A stretch of DNA of 37,723 nt, from positions 1-37,723 of the forward strand of contig NW_019091516.1 of the NCBI RefSeq assembly GCF_001949145.1. The letters are read 5' to 3'. The notes beneath the pieces are model-generated. The model worked only from the letters and a program-made list of their open reading frames with translations. It was not told the DNA's origin and ran no database searches. Source of the stretch: Acanthaster planci. Taxonomy: Eukaryota > Echinodermata > Asteroidea > Valvatida > Acanthasteridae. Made by a program: the position numbers and the translations under genes. Shown in pieces: positions 10,701 through 21,600 of this stretch. Within the stretch, counting starts at the first letter, position 1, and each line of letters begins with the position of its first letter.

Positions 10701-12635
10701 AGGCTTCATTAATTTACCATGGGACCAATGTATTGCCTTTCGAATAAGCAAAAGCTTGGAGTATTCTATTATAATGTTGATACATGTAGAAACGATTCTA
10801 AAGGGAAAACAAACAGCAAAATCAAACATCAGCGAGCGAAAAAACAAACGAATTGATCTTAGCCTGAGTTTCTTTTATACTTGCAATCGGACTGTACAAC
10901 TGAAAACAATAGACAAATCCTGTCCAACCCCTCAATTTGTGAACTTTTTTTAACATGGACTTTTGCATTTTTTTGTTTTCGCTAATTAGGCGCCACGCAA
11001 AGCTTTCTTGGATCGCTAACAGCCATCCAGAGCTTGTCCGATTTTGTCTTCGGTTTCCTGAGTGCGTGGACCATCTCTGTATTCGGTCACATTCGGCTGT
11101 TGGGCGCGGGACTGTTTTTCTTCATAATTCGGTTCTTGTATTATTCGTGGATTCCTGCACCATGGCTTGTTATCTTTTCGGAGACACTTCATGGTAAGTC
11201 TTGGGAATTTTCTGTTGACATGTATCACTCTAGTCAATAGTTTCCATACTCAGATTGGCGCTCAGGTGGGTTAGCATGGAAGGAGGAGAACACTGGTCAA
11301 CAATTATAATTATTACTAAATATTTCTGTGTAGTGACACCTAGGCAGTGTAGCTCGTAAGCCTGAAGAAAGCTTTAGAGACGAGACAATGAGAAGTGGTC
11401 CCGGTTTAAGAGTTGGGAGGAAAACCCACGAGAAATATTCTGTTAAAACCAACGGAATCAGGTAGGGGCCTAAAACCCAGCCGCGAATCGAACCAGGACC
11501 GTTAAGATGGAAGGCGAGGAAGGAAGCATTATGCCATCCTGACTCCTGTTGTGAGACAAGGGAATAGGCATCGGTTCGGACAAGTTGTAAGTTGGAACCC
11601 CTGGATCCAACTAGGTCAATCTAATCGAACAAGGTCTCGATACACAGTAAATGACATGTTTAGAGGGGGCGGGCTGATCACTGCCAAATTTCTGTCTATG
11701 TATTTTCAGGGTTGGGCTCCATTCTGACGTGGATCACGGCGGTGGCATACCTGAACGATGCTGTTCCACCGCAGTGTCGGTCCACTGTGCAAGGCATTCT
11801 GGTCGCCGCGTATAACGGCTTGGGAGCAGGGCTTGGATTCTTCACCTCCGGTCTGCTCGTCAACAGATTCGGAGCATCACAAACGTTTGGCCTCTTCGCA
11901 GTTTCCTGTACCGCGTTTTTTGTTGTGTTCCTAAGCATTCAAGGGGTGAGAGACACGTTGGGAATTTTTTTTTCGGGCTCATTCAACATGATGCTGGGGC
12001 AGAAAAAGTATCAGAAGCCTCAATCACAGTCCTGAAATCATTGCTTTTATTTGATGGTGTTGTTTTCTTAGGATTTTGGTGTTAGTATTTGATAAATAAA
12101 TAAACCGCATACTATGCCACGTATACAGATTCCCTTTTTTCTTACTTGTGAACTATTCTACGAAAAACAAAATCCGTCAGGGGTTGGCAAGTTGTCATCC
12201 TGCAGGCTGAATACGCCACTGATTATCACGATAATCTCGAGCAGACAGTTCTGGAGTTGGGTGTAGCATGGTGTTAAGGATCCCTGATGGATTGCAGTTG
12301 TGGGAAGTGGAACAATCTGTCTTACATTCAAGGGGTGACGGAGAATTTTACGTAGCGGTCTCTTGGATTGATGCACAAGCCATGTATCACAGTGTTGCAC
12401 GAAACGGATGTGTTGCACGAAGGGGATGTATTTTGGTGAAAGGGGGGGAGGTGCGCCCCCACGCCTCCCAGAGGTACTGGTACGTGCTAGTTACTGTTGC
12501 ATTCCGTTTCTTTCACAGCTCTCGAAGGTACCCCCTTCCCCTTGGAAAGATGAACATGAGGAGAAACAATCACCGCAGAAAGAAGTCAAGGACCCAGACG
12601 AGGAAGATGCACTTCTCGACTCACGAAATAAGTAA
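7761..12635 (+). CDS. MFSD6-like major facilitator transporter, copy A (6 exons)
   Basis: Exons 7761-8548, 9836-9992, 10388-10562, 10990-11193, 11710-11945 and 12519-12635 give 558 aa. It belongs to the MFSD6 branch of the major facilitator superfamily (MFS_1_like): membrane transporters whose substrates are mostly unknown. Visible traits: an early KVFYFSFW segment, the loop 2-3 motif DRFRCRR (77-83), a large loop (about 105-205) with N-glycosylation sequons at 125, 176 and 196, the family signature WNRGFGTVGWG (251-261), FLYWHLDNMG in membrane segment 7, GHIRLL, and YLNDAVPPQCRSTVQGIL before segment 11. Twelve hydrophobic spans can be counted. The tail is acidic (DPDEEDALL). All donors and acceptors are GT-AG with consistent phases. 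The start has A at -3 and G at +4. Exon 3 begins after a strong polypyrimidine-CAG; an earlier AG would add a spurious hydrophobic segment. Confidence 0.88.
8633..8807. repeat. hairpin cluster, MITE-like (intron 1, gene A)
   Basis: Three short inverted repeats with the same GAGTGAA/TTCACTC core occur within 175 bp: AGAGTGAA-AA-TTCACTCT at 8633-8650, TGGAGTGAA-5 bases-TTCACTCCA at 8701-8723, and AGAGTGA-TTT-TCACTCT at 8791-8807. The outer two can also pair with each other. This looks like a small foldback element, but I see no target duplication. Confidence 0.55.
11374..11547 (-). repeat. tRNA-derived SINE, copy 1 (intron 4, gene A)
   Basis: On the minus strand it begins AGTCAGGATGGCATAATGC, passes CCTCGCCTTCCATCT and a B-box-like GGTTCGATTCG, and ends in a tail with TGGGTTTTCC-like sequence. 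The same order of blocks is found at 14660-14846. It lies in intron 4, antisense to the gene, and is absent from the matching intron of gene B. Confidence 0.65.
12095..12104 (+). promoter_or_regulatory. intronic poly(A) signals, possible alternative 3' end (gene A)
   Basis: Two overlapping AATAAA lie 60-70 bases after a stop (12033-12035) reached by reading exon 5 straight through its donor. A transcript ending here would replace the acidic last exon with a different tail of about 30 residues. Gene B has no equivalent. Use of the site is inference. Confidence 0.35.
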
Positions 12636-12810
12636 TAGGGTTGGACATGGAAGCTATGAGTGAGCTTGTATGCTTGCTTAGTCGTCGTTTAGCGCATTAA
12701 TTAACCAAACTTAATGGTGGGATATTTCATTTGTTGCATCCAATATTCTGCTGAGAATTTCAGAAAGTGTCCTCCTGACAAAGTTAACCATACTCCTTTA
12801 CCACATAATA

Positions 12811-13240
12811 CAGGGTGTGCACATAAAAAGTATACCGATATAAAATGAATGTAATGACAAAATTACGTTACATATGGGAAGGAGAAATATATCTGTAGAG
12901 AGGGCAGTCCTCTTTGCAATGGCATACGGCTTGTGATGTTGTTGACATAGATGAGTGAAGAAACTGCACCGATGTTAAGGATACTGAAATCGGCACTGTG
13001 ACAAGTTTGCATTTTCACCATGCAAGTGGGCAGAATACCAAATGCCTTTGCTTTAAGAGCACATTCTTGGAAACAAGGAATGTACCTAGATCAATCTAAT
13101 CTGCTTTTTTTCGCTACTTACCTCGTAAGTTTAATTAATGTGCTGTGCCCTCCACATGGGCACTATTTCTATGCACATCTGCCATTTTAATGTAATTTTT
13201 ATGTCAGTATGATTTATATGCTTCTCATGTGGACACCCTG
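12811..13240. mobile_element. mariner/Tc1-type MITE, 430 bp
   Basis: Begins CAGGGTGTGCACATAAAAAG and ends with the near-complement (CATGTGGACACCCTG). The imperfect inverted repeats extend about 60 bp inward. It is flanked by TA on both sides (12809-12810 and 13241-13242), the mariner/Tc1 target. No transposase frame is present, so it is non-autonomous. It lies 175 bases after the stop of gene A, possibly in its 3' UTR. Confidence 0.8.
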
Positions 13241-13261
13241 TATAATTTTATTTTTAAAACC

Positions 13262-13470
13262 TCGAAATGTACGTTGTAGGGCAATCTTCCTTCTCAAGAA
13301 ATTCTCTTTTTTTTCGAACATGCATGTTTAAAATTTTGTTGAAGGAACCCAACGGGAAAACAAAATTCCAAGTAATCATGAAAACGCTGACATTTCTTTA
13401 AAATGCCAATTAAGAAGACCAACGTGGTGTCTTTTGCACGTGGCAGTAAGTAAGTCTCTGACAATATTTC
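13262..13470 (+). repeat. 3' flank segment shared with gene B
   Basis: Similar to 25193-25395: an ACGTTGTAGGGCA-like block, CTTCCTTC, CCCAACG, then ACGTGGTGTCTTTTGCACGTGG. It shows that the tandem duplication extends past the coding region, with extra sequence gained on the gene B side. Confidence 0.5.
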
Positions 13471-14655
13471 TGTAAAAAGGTGTCTACTCTGCTTTCTGCA
13501 GTACTTACAATATGCCCACAGTGATTAACCCTAAAAGACCAGGGTTTTTCTGCACCATGTTTAGTGGTTGGGGCAGATCCCCCAAGAACTCAGTTGTCCC
13601 ATGCTCAATCTCTCTGAAACTTGGCATGCACATTAAGAACTCAAAAATAATGCGAAGTTTCAGCTCAACCTAACATATGATTTTGTTGTTAAGATTATTA
13701 AAAGTTAAAGCCTTCAAGGCCACATGTATGCCAACCCTCTTGAATTGATCCTGGATAATTCAAAGAGCGTACCATTGCGTAGAGGTTACCGGTATTATGT
13801 TTACAGCCCTGAAATACTAACTCCACCTTGATGGGCATCATGGCAGCTTGGGCAAAACTTATTGCTGTGATCTGAACTCAAGCGTACATACCGATTCAGA
13901 GTCAAGAATCGGCATGACTGGTATGGACGACCACATTTCATATTGGACGACTCTCTCTCGCTCCTAATGACATATATTTTGATTTAATTTCCTTTTCTTA
14001 CTTACTTTCTGGGCTTCCCGTTTGTTTTTTTGAACCTATTAATTTAACATGCCCCATGAAGCACTGTACAGAGGGACGTCAAAGATGCACTTTTGTATTT
14101 GGTGCCCTTTTTGTGGTTGTTTTAAGTGATGTGATCGTGGTAATGGGTAAAAGTACGCATGAAGTACAAACAATAACTAAATTATACCATTAATTAAAGC
14201 TTAGATGGTTCCTCAAATAACTCTATTACTTGGATGTCATGCATACACCGGAGAAGAGAACAAAGATGTCAAAGTGCGATTTATACATTATGTTATATAG
14301 AATACATGTATGTTTCTTGTTTTTAATTTTCTTTCCTTGGTTGTTCTTTTGTATTACCATTAAGCCTTTGCGTCTAACCCGTTCTGGTTGAAGTATTGGA
14401 CAGTAGTGAACAGTAAAAGGAATTCAACTTCGGTTTTCGTGGCTCTGTTGTGGTTCTTTTAATTGACACCATGTTTTTGATTACATGTTGACTGAATTTG
14501 GGGGATAATGTTCCCTTGAATTCGACTAGTAAAGCGTTGGTTAAAATCACGCACGATTATGTTGGTCATTAACAATCTGGCTGTTTTTTTAGTGTTTTAC
14601 TTTATTTATATCTGGTCATCCAACAGCGAATTTAGCATCCATTACAGGATGAAGT
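13471..14655. other. intergenic, no gene recognised
   Basis: AT-rich sequence without long open frames or recognisable repeats. A few ATTAAA-type signals occur but none can be tied to a gene. Confidence 0.4.
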
Positions 14656-14659
14656 GATA

Positions 14660-14846
14660 ATTAAGAAGACAATGAAGAAATGTTCAGGTTTAAAGAAGGA
14701 AAACCCAGAATGAATATTCAAGGAAAAACCCACAGAGTCAGGCAGGGACTGAAAACCCAATCCATTAATCCCCTAGGTGGGATTCGAACCCGGGTCGCAG
14801 AGATGGAAGGCGAGGAAACAGCAACTATACACCAACCTGACTCCCC
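14660..14846 (-). repeat. tRNA-derived SINE, copy 2
   Basis: Minus-strand head AGTCAGGTTGGTGTATAGTTGC, then CCTCGCCTTCCATCTCTGCG and a perfect B box GGGTTCGAATCCCACC, followed by a tail with GGGTTTTCAGTCCCTGCC and CTGTGGGTTTTTCC. It is better preserved than the copy in intron 4 of gene A. The tail resembles the CR1/L2-type 3' ends many SINEs use. Confidence 0.7.
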
Positions 14847-14902
14847 ACCGACTGTTTGTCTTCCTTCATAAAACACCCCCCCCCAAAAAAAAACCAATTA
14901 AA

Positions 14903-15280
14903 CAAAAACTTCCCAAACGAACTGCACCCCTCACTGACATGTTCACACGCAACACGTATTTGAGAAAACCATGTAAAAAGGGATGCGCAACCCTAAAAAC
15001 GCTCCGTACTACTTGGTTTCTGACGAGGGCGGAGACATTATGAGAATTTTGATGCCCATGGCAGCCTGAGGAAAGAGATTTTCCAGTATCATATCAAATG
15101 GGAATCAGGTTTACCAGATGTTGCTGCATGGCTTTACGGAGTATAAACGCAAGGCTTTTGTGTAATCCCTTCAAGACCAAGGTAAACTTGGTTGCCCCGT
15201 AGAGACCTACAAAGGGGCGTTAGTGTATGACAAAGACTACAAAAGTAACAAAGTGGCTCTTATTCAAAGCCATATATGTT
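14903..15280 (+). repeat. dispersed repeat R, copy 1
   Basis: Matches, in order, the interrupted copy at 36066-37020: TTGAGAAAA, a GCGCAACC-AA-ACGCTCC block, GGGAATCAGG-TTTACC, AACTTGGT-GCCCCGTAGAGACCT, GGGCGTT and a final AAGTAACAAAGTGGCT-like block. No long open frame. The class is unknown; it may be a SINE or a non-autonomous DNA element. Confidence 0.6.
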
Positions 15281-15289
15281 TTTCATACA

Positions 15290-16100
15290 TCGGTTTGAAC
15301 ACCATACCACGAAACAACGGGCGATTCACTTCAGTGTGCCACTTGCAATTGCATGGTAAGCCCGGGAGAGGCCATTTTTGGCTTTAAAGTTTATGCTCGA
15401 CAAAAAACATGGCCAACTTGCAGCGATTTTGCATTTGAGCGTATTTCAGTAGACAATTTCGGGATTTTTATTTGATAAATTACTGCATTCAATGCCCAAG
15501 AAATAATTCAAGTTTACTCTTGGTGGCACATGTACTGGGAAGAATCCATATGAACCTGAAAGTAAAAGGTCAAGCAGCGCACTTCCGGAACCCTCGCTAG
15601 GTGCGCCTGTGGATATTTACTTGCGGGGGGCCGTCCTGTCACGTTCGATAATTTTTGGAAGAATGCTTCCTAACTGAAACCACCCCATGAAACACTAATA
15701 GAATTTTACCTTTGTCTTCTTCAAATCGTATTTAGGGAAAGTGACCTGAAGATGGGTAGGAAACAAATTCCATGAACGACATTTTACTTCCGGCAATATC
15801 TTTTCCACAGGTTTTTCTTGTTCATGCAGGTTTGTTTTCACTCCGCGTGCTTTCGAGAAAACAAGATAGTACAGTGCTGTAAAAATTTACCTACCTGCAG
15901 TCGATGGGTTCCAGATTCGGTCGAGTTGACATGACACAGTTCTTGTCGGCAAATTTTACATAAAACATTAAAGTCTTTGGCAAAAGTAGATTATCGCTTT
16001 AAGTTTACTACCTTATAAATTAAAATGTCTGTATAATATTTTGATCTGTTTTTATATTGGCTTTTACCGACAGACTATACTACAAAATTTCATTCCGTAA
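15290..16100. other. intergenic, no gene recognised
   Basis: No coding, RNA or repeat signal that I can support. Confidence 0.4.
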
Positions 16101-16109
16101 ATGTTCGTC

Positions 16110-16500
16110 TACGTACAAGACTGCCACCTTTTGCAAGTGACCTTTGAATAGAATCTGGTATTCTGAGTTCTTTAAATTCACGGGAACGTAACGATTTGAA
16201 TTCTCCATACTTAAAACACTGTAGCTATACCTCGTGATTAGGAGCAAACTTTTGCTTTGTAACGTAAGAGACGCCAACAATACACTGTTCTCAATGGAAA
16301 AGAAGGGCACAAAGGAACCAGTCCATTCCAGAGATGTTGGTCGCTATGCAAAAGCTTGCCTCGAATCCTGAGGTATAGCAACAGCGTCTTTAGTCTGGGG
16401 AATTAAAATTGTCACGTTTGTGTGCAAACAAATAACTCAGTGTACCAGATTTTATTCAAATTTAACTCGCAAATGGCTTACACTGTTCTTCGTGCATTTC
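16110..16500. repeat. inverted duplication of the three-copy flank segment
   Basis: The left arm (16110-16335) is the reverse complement of the gene A segment at 7312-7545, including CTGGAATGGACTGG read on the minus strand. The right arm (16350-16500) is a forward copy starting AAGCTTGCCTCGAATC. The arms share GAGGTATAGC and TACCAGATT-TATTCAAA blocks and can pair with a centre near 16340. The left arm keeps a 76-codon open frame on the minus strand (16310-16080). Confidence 0.6.
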
Positions 16501-17859
16501 AGATTTTGGGAAGTGACGGGTCAATATTGGGCAGGAAATTTCTCTTTTAGGTCAGGTATAATTTTTCAGTTTTATTAATATGCTAGCAAATGTTTTCCCA
16601 AATGCCTTTTTCCGAGTTTGGTTTCTTAATAACTGGACAAAAAAATTACAAATTCAAATAATTTTGCACATTTTCTTTCCTATCCAAGGGTTCCTAAAAA
16701 GCGTCATCAGGGGTAAACTTTCGGGCTCTATTGTTTACCTCAGAATTGTCTGTTCTCTTTAAAATTTGCTGGGTCTGTTGGTGGGTGGGCTGATCGGTAG
16801 GTTTGGGGGTACTTTCAGTCGGTCAGTGCGTCAGTCCGTCGGTCAGTCGCAAGTCACTTAATTAATCTTACTGTTGCATACATTTGTACAGGACGGGCTT
16901 TGTTGGGTTCAGTGGTTAATTTTGTTTGAGTTTTGATGTAGGCCTATATGTCCCCTTATTTTACAAAAACATCCTAAGCGAAATATACACAGTTGAACAA
17001 CTGAGAAAAATTTATTTTATAATTATTAACCTGTCCATCTAGCGATTTTCAAGAAATCTGGAACATGAAACATTTGAAGGTATCTTTATTGCACAGTGGC
17101 ACACTTTCAAGGCTGTGATGAAATGAACAATTATTATCGCGACATGTCTATTGACTTAAATTAAGGGTTAAATTTATTTTAATGTATAAAAGGTTCACAA
17201 AACATGTCCTCCCTGGATACTGCAAAAGAAGAAGCATTACAAAGACTTTCATCGTAAAGAGATGACTTTTACGATGTCTTTCAAGATTTTTGTCAAAATT
17301 GTCACAATTCATTCGCATTATTATGAAAACGATTACTTAAAAAGAGGCCAGAGGCCGTTTATCGTTGTGAAGACAAAAGTCCTACTTTTTCTGAGGTAGA
17401 TTAATTTCAAGGCCCGTGGAGTTTCATCTTTTTGGCCACATGCACCCTTGTTAAGCACTCGTGTCCAGCATCTACCTGTATAACCGATTCTCCAGTACAT
17501 GGCCCATAAATAGTACTTCGGTGCAAAGAGAAACAGCGAGAGCATGTAAGGTGGAAATTGTCGCCACTCGGCCCTGGACGTCTCAGCGCTAGCTCAATAA
17601 GTTCTGTGGCCCCACTGATCTAACTGCAACTACGATTGCTTTGTCACGGTGAGTGTGCTATGTGTTTGGATCCGTGGTCAGTGGTGTCATAACAACTGGA
17701 AAGAATAAAGACATTATGAGGGTACCATAAATCTTCAGACTCTGGAGCCAAGAGGTGCAATCCAAGGAATAAAACTGCTTCATTATGTCTCCACATTTAC
17801 CCACATAGGCCTGTTATTGGTTAATACTGAGTTCCACGTGCATAGACAGATACATGCTA
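16501..17859. other. intergenic, short GTCGGTCAGT-type simple repeat
   Basis: About 16815-16855 is an imperfect run of GTCAGT/GTCGGT units. The rest shows no gene or clear repeat. Confidence 0.4.
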
Positions 17860-17935
17860 TCGTACGACCTCGTGCCCATTGTGTCAAACAGTGCGCTCCA
17901 GGGCTACCTCTTCTCTTTGCATGTTTCTCGAAATT
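17860..17935 (+). repeat. 5' flank block shared with gene A
   Basis: Counterpart of 7110-7205 (CCTCGTGCCC, CAAACAGTGCG, GGCTACCTC). Here it follows the three-copy segment, whereas near gene A it precedes it, so the flank has been rearranged. Confidence 0.55.
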
Positions 17936-18531
17936 TATACTTTTATAATCGCCGATTTTCTAATGATAATGGACATTAAAACAGAGTTAGGATTTGGAAC
18001 CCCAAAATTGCTCCTTTTAAACATTTCTGAGAACGGGCGGCTCTCTGGCTTGTAGCCTTGTACATTTTCAAAGTAATGCTAATTTACGAAAGCAAAATAA
18101 TGGAAAAATCCAGCACTTAGTTTTTTTAATCAATTCGTCATTGACCAAACTAGGTTTAGTGCTGGTATGATATTACATTTTTGCTCATGAGCATGGAAAT
18201 TTGCATGATCATAAAGCCCCAAAGAGACTCCATAATAAAGATAAAAATGGTAAATGAACATTAAAAAAATTGTTAATTGGAGCACAAATATACCGAAGAC
18301 TGTAGAAATCTATTCGTATTACATGTACACGGCCCTTCTAGCAAGTGTTTTGTGGGTTGGTTGTCTGACATAAAAATAGTCAATTCTTTTTGTGGCCGGC
18401 CGGCGTGAAGTATTGGGAAAAACACGAGTACTGGAAGCCTAGCTTGAAATTAAGTAACCCGAGGGAAAGGGGTTGATTTTCGTCATAATTGTCGACCGTC
18501 AAAGCGCCACCAATTATTTTATTGCTGAGTA

Positions 18532-18564
18532 GTCGCCCGAGTTCATGCAAACAATATGATTGGC
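18532..18564 (+). promoter_or_regulatory. conserved upstream block with inverted CCAAT box (gene B)
   Basis: CGAGTTCATGCAAACAATATG followed by ATTGG matches the block before gene A. ATTGG at 18559-18563 lies 99 bases before the ATG. The promoter role is inferred from conservation between paralogues. Confidence 0.35.
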
Positions 18565-18657
18565 CCATAAATTCAGGAGTGACCCAAGAGATCTGGTCAC
18601 CAAAGATGGTGAGTGTGCAGTCAGGCTTAACGTTTCACACGCCAGTTTCATTACACA

Positions 18658-21600
18658 ATGGAGGAGACATCGAAGGAGACTCCTTTCTTTGCATTCCGCA
18701 TCAATGTGTCTCTCATAGTCTACAAGGTCTTCTATTTCAGCTTTTGGGGAGCTATTGGTTGCTATCTGTCGTATCTCAGTCTTTATCTAAAACAACTTGG
18801 CTTTTCCCCCGCCAATGTTGGCATTGTCAGTGCTTTAAGACCCCTGTCAGGGTTCGTTTTGCTACCGGTCATCGCAGCAGCTTCGGACCGGTTCAGATGC
18901 CGGAGAGCAATTTTGATAACGAGCATCCTGCTCAGTGCAGTGACTGCCGGGGCGCTGGCACTCTTACCCCATGCACCTGAGGCCCCCTGTGACGTGATGG
19001 AGAAGCAGATAAAGAAGTTTTTCCATCTAAATATCTCTCTTTCCCAACCAGACGGCCAGGGAGGCTACTCCGATTTCTCTCAATCTTCACGTGTGGACAA
19101 CCTGTTGCCAGGTTTTCTTGGCCCTCCGGGGTTGCTAGGTTCTAACCCAATCCTGCACATACCGTTTGGCGACGCCTCAACGAACACCACCTTCCACGAT
19201 GTCAAGAAATTGCCCGAGAAGATTCAGAAGACTCTCATCGCCAACCAAAGTTGGATGTACTACCAGGCAGATCTCCACAAACTCCTCGTCGCTGTGATAG
19301 TCCTGGCAACCGTGATGGAGGTCATGATGTTCAGCGCCATTTGTCAGGGGGACATCGCTACTTTGGACGCTCTACGACGCGAACACGGCAATGCTGATCA
19401 GTACGGATGGAACCGCGCCTTCGGGACTGTGGGATGGGGAACTTGGTAAGGAATGTTTTTTTCAGAAATGTCAAATTGTTGATTTCTGAAAAAAGATTAA
19501 ACAAATCCCCAAGTATGGCCATGAAGGGTTTTCGCAAATAGTAAAAATTGTAAAAAAAAATCTAAAGAAAAACACTAGACACGATAATATAATAAATAAT
19601 GATTTTTGTGGTGTTTGTTTTGGTTTACTCTCGAAAATTGACCATTTGCTGCACAATTTGATGCCTGACACCATCGGCACAAACAAAATTGCACATGTTG
19701 GCCAGCAGGACGGGTGCGTGGTCGAACACTTACTAGACACTGACGAAAAAAAGTAAGGGTAGGACGGCATACGGCGCAAGAATTCATTAAGACATGCTGG
19801 TATACGGCTATTTAATACAAGGGCCTATTTGTAATTGAAAGAGTTTGGCCAGTCAGTAACACAGAGTGGTTTTAAGGGTTTAATGACTCTCCCTAATTGT
19901 CCATCATTAAGCTGGTGCCTTGAAATTTCAATAATACTGAAGATAAGTAGCCTTTTATGTAAAAATAGAGTATGACGTAATCTTAAGATGCCCTCATTAT
20001 TTTGAGTAATGGCACATGGTGGAATATACAGTAAAATTTATTGATCTAGGAAGAAAGAGTGTTTCAGCTCTCTTAGAAAAAACTAAACGAAAAACGAAAA
20101 CAATGAGCTATTATCCATTCCTAAATTCTGCAGAACTTTTCAGTTTTTCGATGGTAACATGTAGAATCCACGACTACACCTATTATTGTGAAATTGCCAG
20201 TGTAGTTCCTTTGGCGTTGGTTTGATCTTGAGTTCAACCCGTACCGCAGTAGTCACCTGTGGCTTTGAGCATGTCGCCACCGGCTACTGGACCGCTTTTG
20301 CGGCAGCTGTGGTCGTCAGCAGCGGCGCTTTTGTCTCCACCTTCTACTTCGGACCATACACGGTAAGCTACCGGTATAAGCAAAACCGACAGGTGCGGCT
20401 TCCCCAACTCTTTAAAGCAGCCTTATTTCTTTATTTCTTAAGACTTCGTCGGAAGTAGAAAATGCGGCCAACTGACCCGAAACCAGTGACAAAAGATTTA
20501 CAAAAACGATTTCAAGCATAAGTCATCGGTTGCTGCGCTTTCACATCATCAATGCGCAGAGATCATTCTCAACCACACTTCTCTGTGCTGTCAACACTGT
20601 CCTTAATGGAATTATTGAAATACTCGACTGAGAATACCAATCTTGACTCATCTTGACTGTTGAAGCAACCAAAATGTTACACCGTTAACTATTTAGGCTA
20701 TCGATGACTTCTGTTTTTCAAAAAAATTGCATGCTGCTGTAGTCATTTTTTCCCTCGCCGCCGTGTCTTTAAGTTGGATCACGTTCGTAATCGTTACCAT
20801 TTCTACTCAGAACATGCATTATGAAGAAACGAAAGATGACTCTGGTGACTCTGTGGCTTCGTCTCCGGGGATGAGTCCAATCAAGGCGGTGGTGTTCAGC
20901 TGGCATTACGGTTCCGTCTTCATCATGATTGCCTTCCTGGGTCTGTGCAACGGATCCATGTGGGCATTCCTCTATTGGCATCTGGACAATATGGGTAACC
21001 AGCCTCTCACTAAATTCCTGTCTGGGTTACCTTAATTTTTTGGCCCAAGCAATTGCGTCAGTCCCAATTATAGTTTTGACAATCCCAAGTGTTGCAATTG
21101 GGCAGGCACATTTCTAGCGAAAATTTTCCTGGTTTAAGCAGCCGATGACCAACAGAATTCATCCAAAATTTGCCACAAATACATTTAAAAGCTAGTTTCC
21201 TTAGTACGAAGTATGCATTTAAACGAAGTGACTTTGGCGCATTTACTATGACGTACGCTAGCAGTCTATGCAATATTTGGGGTGCGCGACTCAACTGCAG
21301 CACTAAAACCCCGAGCTGGAGGGAAGGGGGCGCAATTTTCCTAGTATCGCAGGCTCCTTAGTTGGTCCTTCCGACCAACATGGCCCTTAATTCACAACGG
21401 ATGAAGGGGTGTTTCTGCTCAAGGTGGAGGGACTGCCTGATCTGCTGTTGGTAGAGGCGCTGTAGTTGGGCGTAACACTTTTTCAAATTCAAATTAAAAA
21501 AAAATTTCCCTACTTTCATTAACATACGAATCAAAGAATACACGTAAAATTAATACGAACCATAAATACAATGTAATATAATGAGAGAAAATAGAGAAAA

